NCBI RefSeq assembly: GCF_030867145.1
Contig: NC_134416.1
Coordinates: 91,985,183-92,049,182 of the forward strand
Reading direction: 5' to 3'
From: Opisthocomus hoazin
Lineage: Eukaryota > Chordata > Aves > Opisthocomiformes > Opisthocomidae
DNA: 64,000 nucleotides
Within the stretch, counting starts at the first letter, position 1. Every line of letters starts with the position of its first letter. The position numbers and the translations under genes are program-made. The notes under the pieces were generated by a model that did not search any database, had not been told where the DNA came from, and saw only the letters and a list, made by a program, of their open reading frames with translations. Shown here piece by piece: positions 1-11,400 of the stretch.

Positions 1-3000
1 TTGAGTACTAGTGGCTTCAGCTTTGTGTAGAGGATATGCTTTTGTGTAACTGAGCATTTTTTTTGTCTATTTGTTCTCCTTCTCCTTCCCTTGCAGTGTT
101 TAATCTGCAGTCAGCATCCTTACCGAGGCCCAGAAGAGCACTTTGATGTACCCCTCTTTAAAGACCAGTGAGATTTCAAGGAAAGGGAGGGGAAACACCA
201 AATAACCTAAGAGCAGCCTGTAGAAAAATCATGAAAACACATTCATAGTGTACAGAGATGTTAGCAGTTGCTAGAACAACTAATGCAGTGACATTTCAGA
301 TGTTGATGAAGTTCTCAGTAATATGGCTTTTTTTGTTTTCAGGGCAGTATTTCTGCAGGCCGTTACTAAAGCTGCTGGACTATAAGCCTTTTTCAGCATT
401 TCTGATATAAAGTGTGTTTTTTAGGGATTTATAACTGCTGTGGAAGTTGGCTCTAGCTTGAAAACTGGAGTTCAACTTCTCTTAGGTGACTGTAATTAAG
501 GAAAAAAAAGTTATTTTGATTTTGCTTTCAGAACTGTATCAAAATTGTTTCAATGTGTTATTATGGTGGTAGGAAAGACAAAACTTACTTCTTATTGACA
601 CAGCATCTTTCCTTTCAAAGTTCACCAAAATGAGACACAAGTTACTTGAACAGATAAAAAAAAATATCATTAATCCTAAAAAACAGAACAGAACTAGTTT
701 CTTACTTAAAGGGAGTGCAGGGAGCAGATGTCAAGAAAGCAGAGACAGTCCTCCTGTTCCTGTAGGAAACTGCTGTAGGACCTTCCACGCTCATGTAGTT
801 CAGAGGCTTTCAGGCTGCGATAATAGGGTGCCATGTAAGCAATCAGTGCTGTGCTGCCAGCAGGAAGGTAATGGGAGGTGATTCTGGTCAAATGTTACTT
901 TGCTTGGTGCAAGTTCTGAATCTAAGCTGCTCTTCTCTATTGCACATTCCCTTTTGCCCCTTCTTTATGCACCTTGCGCTGATTACTGCTTGGGAAAACA
1001 GAGACCAGCCCTCAAGTGGATAGTTCTGTCCTTGCAGAGTTTCAGACTGGGGTAATTATCCGTGATGAACCCAGTGTTAATACACTGTAACAATTTACTA
1101 CTTACTGACTAAAGAATATTTGCCTCCAGGTCATTGGAATGTTCATGGTTGTGTGAGCCTGCCAGAGAGCAGGGAGAGCGTATGTCAGGTTTTGCAGTTA
1201 GTCGCCATGTCCAATTGAGGAAAGGTCTCCAGTCAGCTGTGATGGAGGAACATCTGTGTTCCTGTTGGATTCTTGACATCAGTGGACTCATGCACCAAGA
1301 TGTGAAAGTGTGGTAGCGTGCAGCTCAAAGAAGGGTGTGGATGTTTCCTCACTAACAGAAGGAATCTCTTTAAAATGAAGCTATATTCCACAGTGTGACT
1401 GTTTATTAGGGTTGGGGTGTGGGGAGGTTGTAGGGTTTTTCTTAGGGTAACCAGCTTGGCTGATGAGGTCTCAGGGTATGTCAGTGTTGTCATGCTATAG
1501 ACATAACAACGTACGGCTAAAAGGAAGGGGAACACTTGGACTGCAGAACTTTAGGCTACTGGAAGCAGTTTTTCTGTTGGTAACCTGAATGAGGACTTCT
1601 GAAACAATGAACAGAATGGTATGATGCTATTTTTTTGCCATAACTGGTCAGAGTAGAACAGTGCTTTAGTTTGAGTTCAATTAAGTAAACAGGTGTACTA
1701 TGACCTCAGACAGCAGGTGATGGTTTAGCAGACACAAGTGGTACTGTGTGACCTTTCATGTGGCACACTTTGAGTAAATTTTCTGTAAATAAAAGACCTC
1801 ACTGTCTCTTATTTGAGTGCATTGCATGCTGGGGATTCGACGGGGTGAAGGGGAATATGGAATTAGAGATCAGATAAAGTTCACTCTAAGTAGATCTTGT
1901 ATATTTTCCATCTGGAGACAATTAATGGACACACCTAATGTCAGGTTGAAGTAGCCTGCTAAATTTGTCTATTCTTGCCCACCCGCTGCTAGAATTTAAC
2001 TCAGGTGTAACTCTAGCAGAACCAAGAGATGAAACTTGGATAACTTTGATACATGGATTACACTGTTAGAATTAATTTAGAGTTGGCAGGTAAATATTTT
2101 TCCTGTTGTGCAGAAATTCTGAAGCTTAATGTTTTTCCCATTCTTTATCAGGATGAAACCAAGGCCTTCTGACATTTGAAAAAGAGGGTAGCTAAGGTCT
2201 TTGGCTGGGATGCTTGCTTGGGAGATTTAGGTTCAAGGTTGTGCATTATCTTAGGAATATGCTGGACTTGTTTCACTCTGTGTCTGATGAAACACCATGA
2301 GTTTTGTGGGAGGTTGACTCTGCAGTATGATAGCTGATGTATCAAAGTGGCAGAGTGAGATTTGGAGCTTTGACATCAGACTGAGTGAGGACTTCAAGTC
2401 TGGCCTTGGGTTAGAGATTTGGATTATTCCAATTGTGTAAGTCTGTCTCTAAGACAAATATTGTTGTTTGTTCTTTTCTGAACAAATAAATAATGAAATT
2501 TTCACATTTCTTTTAACAGGTTGGTTACTTTCTCCTTCAGGGATGAGGTAAAGAAGGGAAAGGATGAAAACAGCCCTCAACGGAGTTTTTTAACCCACCT
2601 TAATAGTGCTGTTCCGAAAGTATTAATTGTGATGAGTTGCTACTGACCTAATGTTACACATTCACAGAGAGTCATGTTTCTATTTTACTTTATTAAAGGC
2701 CTGTTTCTCATCATCCTGCTGACTTACAGGATTAAATTGATACGGGTTGAAAAAGGATGGAATGGTTAAATGGGCTGCCTGACTCCTAAACTCCATTTTA
2801 ACCCAGACTTCTGCTGGGTTGTGCAGACAGCTTAAAGGAAAGACTTGTGATGGCCATTCAGAGTCTCTCCCAGGGTCTTATGTTCTTGGAGGTGAAAGGG
2901 AATGTAGAGAAAATATATGCAATGTGATAGAAAAAAATGCACAAATCCTGAGCATCTCCTGGGTATAGATAGATACCTCAAGTCTGTGCTATGTTAGAAT

Positions 3001-4682
3001 AGGATAGGTTTTTTGAAATGCATGTTCCCCTGGGTAGATTTTTCACTGAATGTGTAAAGTAGAAGAGTAAACAGCATCCCAGGTCTGTGTGAAGGAGTAG
3101 CTGGAGTCAGAAAAATGATACTTGAAGCTGTTTATCCTTTTTGTTAGCTTCCTATTCAGCTATACCTATTTGCAAGTCATTGATCTTTCTAAAGATTTTG
3201 TTTTGTTTCGTGTTTTTCCTCACCCCAAATAGCCAGCTCTGCGAAACAGTCATGAAGTCTTGTTCTCTCTATCTCTCAGTGTGTAGTGCTTTATTTTTTT
3301 GGTTTGGTTTGAGTTTGTTGCGTTGAACTTAACCTACTTTGTAATCTGTATGTTTATCCCAGGCAGTATGGTGCCCCACAGGTATTTCAGTAGCTGTGTT
3401 CAGATCTTGTATTGTGGAGGAGTGTACTGCAGTTCAGCCCAGAAAGTGTGGTGGGAACTGTAGTGTGGTGGTTGGTCACACTATGCATAGGAGAATCTCC
3501 GTGTCTCCAAGGCTGTGGGTCATGGTCAGACCTAGCCCCTAGTACTGGCCTATTCCTACTCCTTGATTTCATTTTTCTTGCTCATCAGCTCAACAGATTT
3601 GAGCTGGCATCCATTAGTCAAGCTGCCTTTTTCTTTTTCTCCTGCTGTATGCTATGTGAATAATGAGGTTTCTGCTGCCAGAACTCAACTGACAGCTTTG
3701 TTAACAATGTGCAAGGCAGACAGAGTCAACTTTGTCTTCCATTACTGTGTTAGCTCCACAGTGGTGACATCTTGTTTTTATTGGCTGAGTTAGCAAGTCT
3801 AGTTGAAAACTGTGTTAAGAAGAATGTCCTGGTTTTACTCAGCTGTTTTTTGAAGCATGGTCAGATGTTTTTCAAGTTGCATTTTGGAGAGGGGAATTCG
3901 GAAGAGCAGTTATGACCTATAACCAGGAATAAAACACCTAGAAAAGATGTTGAAAATTGACTGACAGATACACTATGTTGATTCATGCTTGATTTAAACA
4001 CTTCACACCTAGTCTGTGATGTGCTATGAAAGTAATTCTGAAGTTATATTAAAAGATTACAACTTCACTCCAAAGGAAGGAAAGATGCTTCTGGAGCAAG
4101 CTCTTGGGATTTCCCATGGACTAAACGGTTAAAGCAGCAAAAGTTTGAGAGTTCAATCCCACTTTTATGTTGAGCCCAGCAGTTATGTTGGTTTGAGGGA
4201 CTCTTCATGAAGTATGAAGTTGAAGTGAGATGGCAGGTGTTTCTCCTGTGTAGATTTTTGCTGCCTTCTCCCTCTAATGAAACAATGACACGTTACAGCA
4301 TCTTATTTGAGTCTTGTTTTAAAATGTGTTGTGCTTGCTAGGCTGTGGTGGTACCCCATGATTTTTTTCATGTTCCCTGTTCTGTTCTTAAGTATTAGCA
4401 ACTCTAATCTTTTTATTTATTTGTATTTGTAGCAAGGGAGTAAGCGGTACTCTGCAAACATACCAAGATCCTACACTGGAAAATCCTCCAAAGTTACAAA
4501 TATTACTGCAGTGGCACATGCTGGAAAAAGTAGTGGTGATGTTAGTGAAAGGAAATGAGTTTATTTAAGCAGAGTGCTACCTGTCTTTGTCTTGTCTCCT
4601 CTGATAACCCATTTTTGGTCACTATAAACTATATTATGGCTTAGTTTTAGTGTTGTGCCTTATGTTGGTGGTGTTGTTTCAG
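1..4682. other. Sequence upstream of the first identified KIAA0319 exon
   Basis: No recognised coding exon, RNA gene or repeat. By human gene order TDP2 would lie upstream, but I found none of its conserved C-terminus. Two exon-like segments are noted at 96-174 and 4433-4558 (see findings). The KIAA0319 signal-peptide exon should be here or further upstream and was not identified. Confidence 0.5.
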
Positions 4683-5455
4683 GTTCCAGTTGTGAGCATT
4701 GCCAAGAGGGAGCCACGTACTCAGGTGCAGTAATATCTCCCAACTTAGGAACAACTAAAATGATGCGAGTTCCTCATGCTATGTCAGTATCCGACTGCAT
4801 CGCAGCATGTTGTGACCTCTCTGGTTGTGACTTGTCATGGATGTTTGGACAACGCTGTTACATCATAAGCTGCCAACACAAAGAGAACTGTGAACCTAAA
4901 AAAATGGAAAACGTCAAGTCCTATCTTACTTTTGTGCTGAGGCCTTCTCAGAGGACAGTCTCGCTGCTAGAATTTGGGCAAGTGATCCCAAGCATGGTCG
5001 ACTCTGTGGGACTCAAGAATGAGCTGTCTGAGGAAGTGAGTAGCCTGAAGGAGCTGTCTGTGTTTGGCAAAGATCCCAGCCTTGAGGAGATACCTGAATA
5101 CATTGATGATTATGAAACTTTGGAGCAGGACCCCTTTCAGGTGAGCATCAAACATGAGCAGAAGGAGAGCACGGATTATGGTGACTGGGGCCCGATGGTG
5201 GCAGGTGAAAACAGTTTCAACTCTTCAGTGGATGATGGTGGAGATAACCAGGAAGACTTTGCTGAGAAGAAAGGGGAGACTGGGAAGGTGGAAAGCCTTT
5301 TGAATAAAAACAGCTCTGAATTGAGCTCTGTTACTGAACGCTCCATAGAGAGAAGGTCTTCTCTCCCAGAGATTGCACCATTCCACAGGAGAACGTCTGA
5401 AAACAGAGCAGCTGTTCAACTTCTTGCACAACCTGATGATGCTTTGCAAAAAGAG
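4683..5455 (+). CDS. KIAA0319: KIAA0319 exon, MANEC region and linker
   Basis: The acceptor is TTGTTTCAG and the donor GTATGT; entry is phase 1, exit phase 0. It encodes about 257 residues. The N-terminal 75 or so carry the MANEC pattern, including the [25 protein letters not shown] and KENCEPKK motifs. A long acidic, Ser-rich, N-glycosylatable linker follows (NSS occurs in it). The open frame runs on past 5455 into the intron to 5632, but the donor and the loss of similarity place the end at 5455. Confidence 0.93.
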
Positions 5456-8400
5456 GTATGTGTACCCCCCAGGAAGCAGGCAGAGTATGGAGAGGCCACT
5501 TTGAAATTGTTTTGTTTTTCAAATCAAATTAGGTTATTGCTTTGTAGTGTATCCCTAACACTTGCAGTGCTATTACAGTGTAAAAAAGGTTGGAGGGGAG
5601 AGGATAGTCTTAATAGGCAGATGAATTGCTAAAGGACTCTTTTTCTATCAGATGATGAGGAGCAGACCTCCATTTGGGACAGTGTGAGGTTTCCTTGGGA
5701 GTGTACGGAGGAGTGGGGTTGGACCTGGTGTGATAGGAGTGTTGCGGTATTCTTCCCCTCTGACCCTTGATAACTCAGAAGTTAGCTAAGCAATACTAGT
5801 GGACCCTCTAGTATCCAAAGGTCAAGACCAGTAAACTTAAGGTCCTCCATCAGTAAAATTAAGCCTGTTATGTGGGTTTTGTGTTGCAGATGTAATAGTG
5901 CTGTTACAGATGGAATGGTGCAGAGTAAATACCTTTTACAATGCTTTTAAAACATGCAAGAGAGGCAAGGTACCTAAGGAGGGATAGTGGCGGGCTTTGA
6001 TCGTGATGTACAGCAGAATGAAGTGGATAAAGTGTTTTTGTTCTTAGAGTCCTTTTACTGAGTCTGGTAATAAGAAAAAGAAGTTAGATACTTAAAACCT
6101 AATTTGGATGCTTAAAGATGCACCTGTTCACTGTTTATGCCAACCGGTTTGATCACTTGGGACTAAAGGGGCTCTGGTTCCTTAAGAACAGGGTGGGGTC
6201 AGTGTTAAAGTTGAAACAGGCTATAAAGTCAACATTTACTGGGTTTGACACACACCCCTGCTAGAAGGAAGAGGAAATTAAGCAATGTTAGCTGGATTGT
6301 TGTAAATTCCACTAGATTTTGTAACCAGCAACTGCTTGTCTCTTGTAGTAATGATAATTTATTGCCATTACTGTAGGGAAGAAGAATACGTAGAAATAAG
6401 AGTGTGCATGAAATCTGGCAGCTGAGCTTCTTGGAGGGAATGACTGCAATGGCAAAAGTATGTGTGGAGAACAGTCAGTCTTAGGACCCAATATACAATC
6501 TAACTTGGATGCCATTGCAGCCTAGAGGTGTTGCAGTTTCTGGGCTCAGCTTTGAGATCTTCTAGATATTCTGAAGACTCCTGGGATTCTTGGGGAGCCT
6601 GTGGGAGTGCTGTGAGGAACATGAGTGGTTGCGGCAGCTGGGAGAGAACAGCTGGGGCCTCTAGCAGCTTCTCACAAGCTCTGTCAGCTCTTCTGGATCA
6701 AATGGTGCTTTGGGCTTTTGCCCTAGTCGGCTGATGATCAGGGAGGGTGATGCACCCTATCAGCAAGTGCTAGGGGGAGGCCTAGGAGCTCCGCCTAGAG
6801 ATGGCAATGAGCTAATCAGGGTGCATGTCTCTTCCAGACTGCCTGGTCAGGAAGAAGTAGATGAAGCCTTTAGGCAACTGGGAGGAGCCTCATATTCATG
6901 GCCCTTGATCCTCATGAGGAATTTAAGCCACCCCAGTACCTAGTGGGAAGGCAGGAGAGGGGGGGCACAAGCAGTGCAGGAGTTTTCTGGAGTGTGTTGA
7001 TGGTAACTGCTTTGCAGAAGTAATTGTGGAGCTGACAGGCAGAGAAGCTCTGCTGGCCCTCATCCTTTCAGGCAAGGAGGGATTGCTCAGGGATGTGGCC
7101 ATGAAGTGGTGGAGTTCAGGCTCCTGACAGGGACAAGAGGTCAAAAAGCAGGGTCACAACCATGGGCTTCAGGCTTTGGCCTGTTGTGGGATCTGCTTGG
7201 AGCAATCAAAAAAAGGGAGACTGTCCTGGAGATAAGTGGGGACCATGAGAGGTGCTCAAAATAGCCTGTGACTTTTATGATTGACCAAGTTGGTCTGGAG
7301 TGTATTGGCACAAGTGAGAGAAGATTAGAACTTGTCTCCATGCATATGGAAGAATATTTCATATCAGATGAAGTGCTGTTGCAAGTTGAAAAGTGAGTAC
7401 TGGTTCTGCAAGTAGGGTTGACAACAGAAGACTTGCTTTAAAAAGTATTCACCATGCAGACCTTGAAATGAGCATAAATTAACGTGGGGGTGGAGGTGAG
7501 AGGGGTAGAGACTATTTGTTTTTTCTATTAGTATGCAAAAAGTATGTATAAATGTACATATGAAAAGTATGGTACCAAAGTCTACTGTCCCTGCAGATAA
7601 AATTTAGCGAGTGACATTCTGTCATGCACTGAATTTGCAGTTAGACTTACAAAGTTAAAATTAAGGAAATCCAACCACCGCTGCACTAAGTTCATCTCCC
7701 ATTTTTCCTTCTATCTGCTAGGGGAAACTAACAAGCATCTTTTAGTTACTGCCTGTGCTGTGTGCTGGAAATTAGCCATGGAAAGAGTCTGCAGTAGCTT
7801 CATGCACCGCCATGTTTGCCCACTTTGGGCATGCAGTAAAACCTGAAACTTGCCTCCATTGTATTTTGCTGGCAAATGGAAGCCACAGTAGCATCATGCT
7901 AAGCTTTAGCCAGCTGTCAGGATCTCTGCCGACTGCACTGCTTATGCCTTGTGCCGTAGAGAAGCCGTACAACTCGAAGTTCACCTAAAGTGTGTGGCAA
8001 ACAGAGATGAGCAAATTTGTTCCCCGTCTCTAAGTGATCATGTGAATACAGGTTCATAAAAGTTGAAATTCCACATCTTTCAGTGGTAACAATATATATG
8101 GTGAAGCCTACTTTGTAAATCTCTACTATGGTTTTGCCACACCACACAGAATAGAAGGATTTTGCTTTCTCTTTGTGCACTGCCTGTGTAGGTGGGAGTT
8201 TATTGTAAAGTGAAATGGAGAGAAACCTGTTTCTCACTGGGACATGGAGGAGACATTCCTGTGTGGTCTCTTTGTTACACTAGCACAGCTGTTGAGATTC
8301 CTATGGAAAGGCTGAGGAATGAGCTTGCTGCTTTCAGTGCAGAAGGGGTGGAGCTCCAAAACTGGATCAGTCTTTAGCCCCAGCTGGTAGTGATGTTGAA

Positions 8401-11400
8401 GAGCTGGTAAGACAACTGTAGTTAGAAGGTGATCTGGCAGAGCTCAGTTAGCAGAGCTGTAGAAGGTTGATGAGAGAGCATTGAAAGCCGTTCGTGAAAT
8501 GTATTGTGAAATGACTCTAAAGGCTCTCTATTAATGTAGAGGAAGGTTAAGAATCTGGAGAAGCAGAAGGTTTTGAGAAACTGCCAAAACTTGTGCAACC
8601 TGTTTCCCAAGTGGGAATCCTTTGAATTTAGGCATTTGTAGAGAAATGAAGATGAGCAGTTTCAACGAACACCTTTCCCTGGCCTTCCCCAGGTTTAACT
8701 TCTAGATAGATGTTCTAGATACATCTCCCCTCTCCTTCTTAGTCTCCACTCCCCTTCTTTTTACCGCCAATTATGCTCGGTCCCTTTGAGGTGATAGGCA
8801 GCACAGGAGTTTGGGGTCAGTGCATGGCAGTTTCTTTTTTGCCACTTGCTGCTTATTTCTCTTTTCTGCCACTGTTCCTTCTTACTTGTTTCCGCTGCTC
8901 TGTTGTGGGCTTCTCTGTGGGCTTCAGTCCCCTGGGAGGTGGCATGAAGGGCGTCTTTCCACAAAGGTGTTTCCAGCCCTGTGCCCGGTAGTGTCCACTT
9001 CCGCGTGTTCCTTCTCGTGTCTCCTGTTGTGCGTCCCCCCCCACCTCGTCCTGTGTCCCCTACCCCCAGTGGCTACTGCCCTTTCTTAACTGTGTCTGAA
9101 TGGGTGCAGTGTTGGCTCGTGGTGACTTGTTTCCATCCACTGCCAAACTGTCTGGGACCACAGGGGTGACCCTGCAGCCAGTCCCCTGCCACCCAAACCC
9201 TGCCAGTTATGCGCAACACAGACTTCTGGCTTGGCTTCACGTTTTTCTGGTTTAGGAGCTGTACTTTTGTGACTCTTAATGAAGATGCTGCCTGTGGTAA
9301 GTTCTGGGGATAGGGTTTCCCTCTTATGTGTCTCTTTTCTCCAGCAAGCAGACATTTTAATCCAATCTCATATGGATTTTTCAGGCACATATTTGTGTTT
9401 CCTGCTGAAAAAATGTTTATTTGGAAACCATGTTTTGTTATTAAGGAAATCTTAAATTTTTATACTGGATTAAAAATGACCAGATGTCTCCAGATAGTTT
9501 TCTTACTGGTATATGATCCAAGCTACCTCTCAAACTGTGATGTTTTTGTATAGGTTATGAAAATGTGATGGTCTTAAAATCATTTTTACTAATACCTTTA
9601 ATGAAATACCCTGTGTTTGTTGTCTGTTATACAGTATTTTCCTATCCTCCTCTTAATTCCGTCACAGTGATTCTGTAGCTCTGTTCCTAGATCTGTGCTG
9701 ACGCACTCTGTTCTGCAGCTTCCAGAGAAAGCTCTTTTAACAAGCAAGACAGAGCATGGTGGTAAAAATGAGGTTCCATCCCTTCCTAGTAGTCAGCAGG
9801 CTGCAGCATCCTCAGATGCTGTGTTCTTTGAGCAAGGACCAAAAGAGAGATTCTGAATGGTGAGACCAGCCAAACACAGGCCTCTGGTGTCTGTGCCCTG
9901 GGAGAATCCTTGCTATAAATGCAGTCAGGTGTAGGGGATTTCTGTATGTGAAGTGGGATCGAGCATGTGGGATTTGTCAGTTAAACGACCAACCTGGCTG
10001 GTGGGTTTACATCAGAGTTCAGAGTGATCTTTTGGACTATCACCCTCAAGCAGTTCAATAACATGAATACATTTAGAAATCTGTACAGAGTAAATACTAT
10101 CAAGCTGCCCAAAGCAGAAATCTGCAGTGCTGCCCATCCTTGGAAGTGATATACCTGTGAAGTATTAATTGTCTTTCTAAAATTTCCCGTTAACTGCTGT
10201 TATCCTGTGCGGATGGTCAAACACTGGAACAGGTTTTCCAGAGAGGAGGTGGATGCTCTGTCCTTAGAGATGCTCAAAACCTGACTGGATGTGGTCCCAA
10301 GCAACTTGCTGTAGCTGACTCTGAGGAAGGGGGTTGTACTAGGCTGTCTCCAGAGGACCCTTCCCACCTCAGCCATTCTGTGATATGAGCATGCCTTTTA
10401 CCAACCTTCATAATCCTATGCTTCAGTTAATAGATTATGTACAAATGATAGCGGTATGTTATGTCTTCATGTGCCACACAGCGAATTGGCAAAATGCTTT
10501 CCTCTAGATGTTAGGTCAGAAATAAATCTTGAGAACATAAGGAAAAACTGGGTCCATTCAGACTAATGTGGATTTGAAAGGTGATAGGGCCTGAGGGAGA
10601 GGGGCAAGGTGATGGGCAACACAATGCTGAGTTATTCCTGCAAAAATTGCAGTGTCCTTTGTTGCAGTTCTGACTTACCAACAGGGTGGGTCAATGGGAA
10701 GAATGCTACTGCTTGGTGGCTGAAGTAGAGGGATCTAGGGCATTTTATTAGCGGTGAGGAAAAGAAGGCATGAGCAAGTTCTGGTCTGAGCAGACGTAGT
10801 AAGAGGCGATGGTTCTGTTATGTTTGTGTGTGTACAGCATGAAGACAATACTCACCAGACAGACTTCCTGTCATTGAGTCTTAAAGGTTTGTGACTGTAT
10901 TTAGACCTGTCCTGTTCTTTATTATTTTGAGAACTGATAGCTTTAGTTGTATGCCAGGTTACCTCATTTTGATGACCATAGCCTACACCATTCTGCGTCT
11001 GAAACTTGGAAAATGGTCAGCATTTTTTACAAAGCCGGGGGCGAGGGGGACGACGACAGGGACAGACACCCAACAGTCCTCCTTTGATAGATATTCTATA
11101 TATGAATAAAACCACCTAGTAACATAAATCAGTAGGCTCACCCTATGTGCTGTTTAAAAAACAGCGTACATCTGAATCTAGAAATGTGAAAAATGGCTCA
11201 CTTGTGACAACTCTTTCCCCATAATTCATTTTTCAGACTGCTACGCCTTCCCTTTCTTTGGACAAACTGGATTTTTCCTCAGGTGCGTCAGAGAAAACCC
11301 AGGATCCTACAATGGCCCCAGAGAATGTCACTGAAGGTGGGATCATGCTACTTGCCACTGGCACTGTGTCATCTGAGCCCACGCAGCAATTCACACCACC

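Larger units (their letters stand above)
5456..11236. other. KIAA0319 intron
   Basis: A 5.8 kb intron. It holds a degraded CR1 endonuclease-region fragment (about 6750-7260), a pyrimidine-rich stretch around 8690-9080 whose reading frames resemble nothing I know, and a CR1 3' end at 10210-10386. I see nothing else. Confidence 0.7.

Noticed and set aside
3141-3326. Hydrophobic 61-codon frame considered as the KIAA0319 signal-peptide exon
   Set aside because: No donor in the required phase 1 after a cleavable hydrophobic core, and no similarity to the human start.
5456-5632. Extension of the KIAA0319 MANEC open frame past the donor
   Set aside because: A good GTATGT donor follows codon GAG, the later residues do not match the family, and the next exon joins in phase.
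8690-9400. Cluster of overlapping open frames on both strands
   Set aside because: Pyrimidine-rich composition explains the frames; none shows a domain or splice structure.
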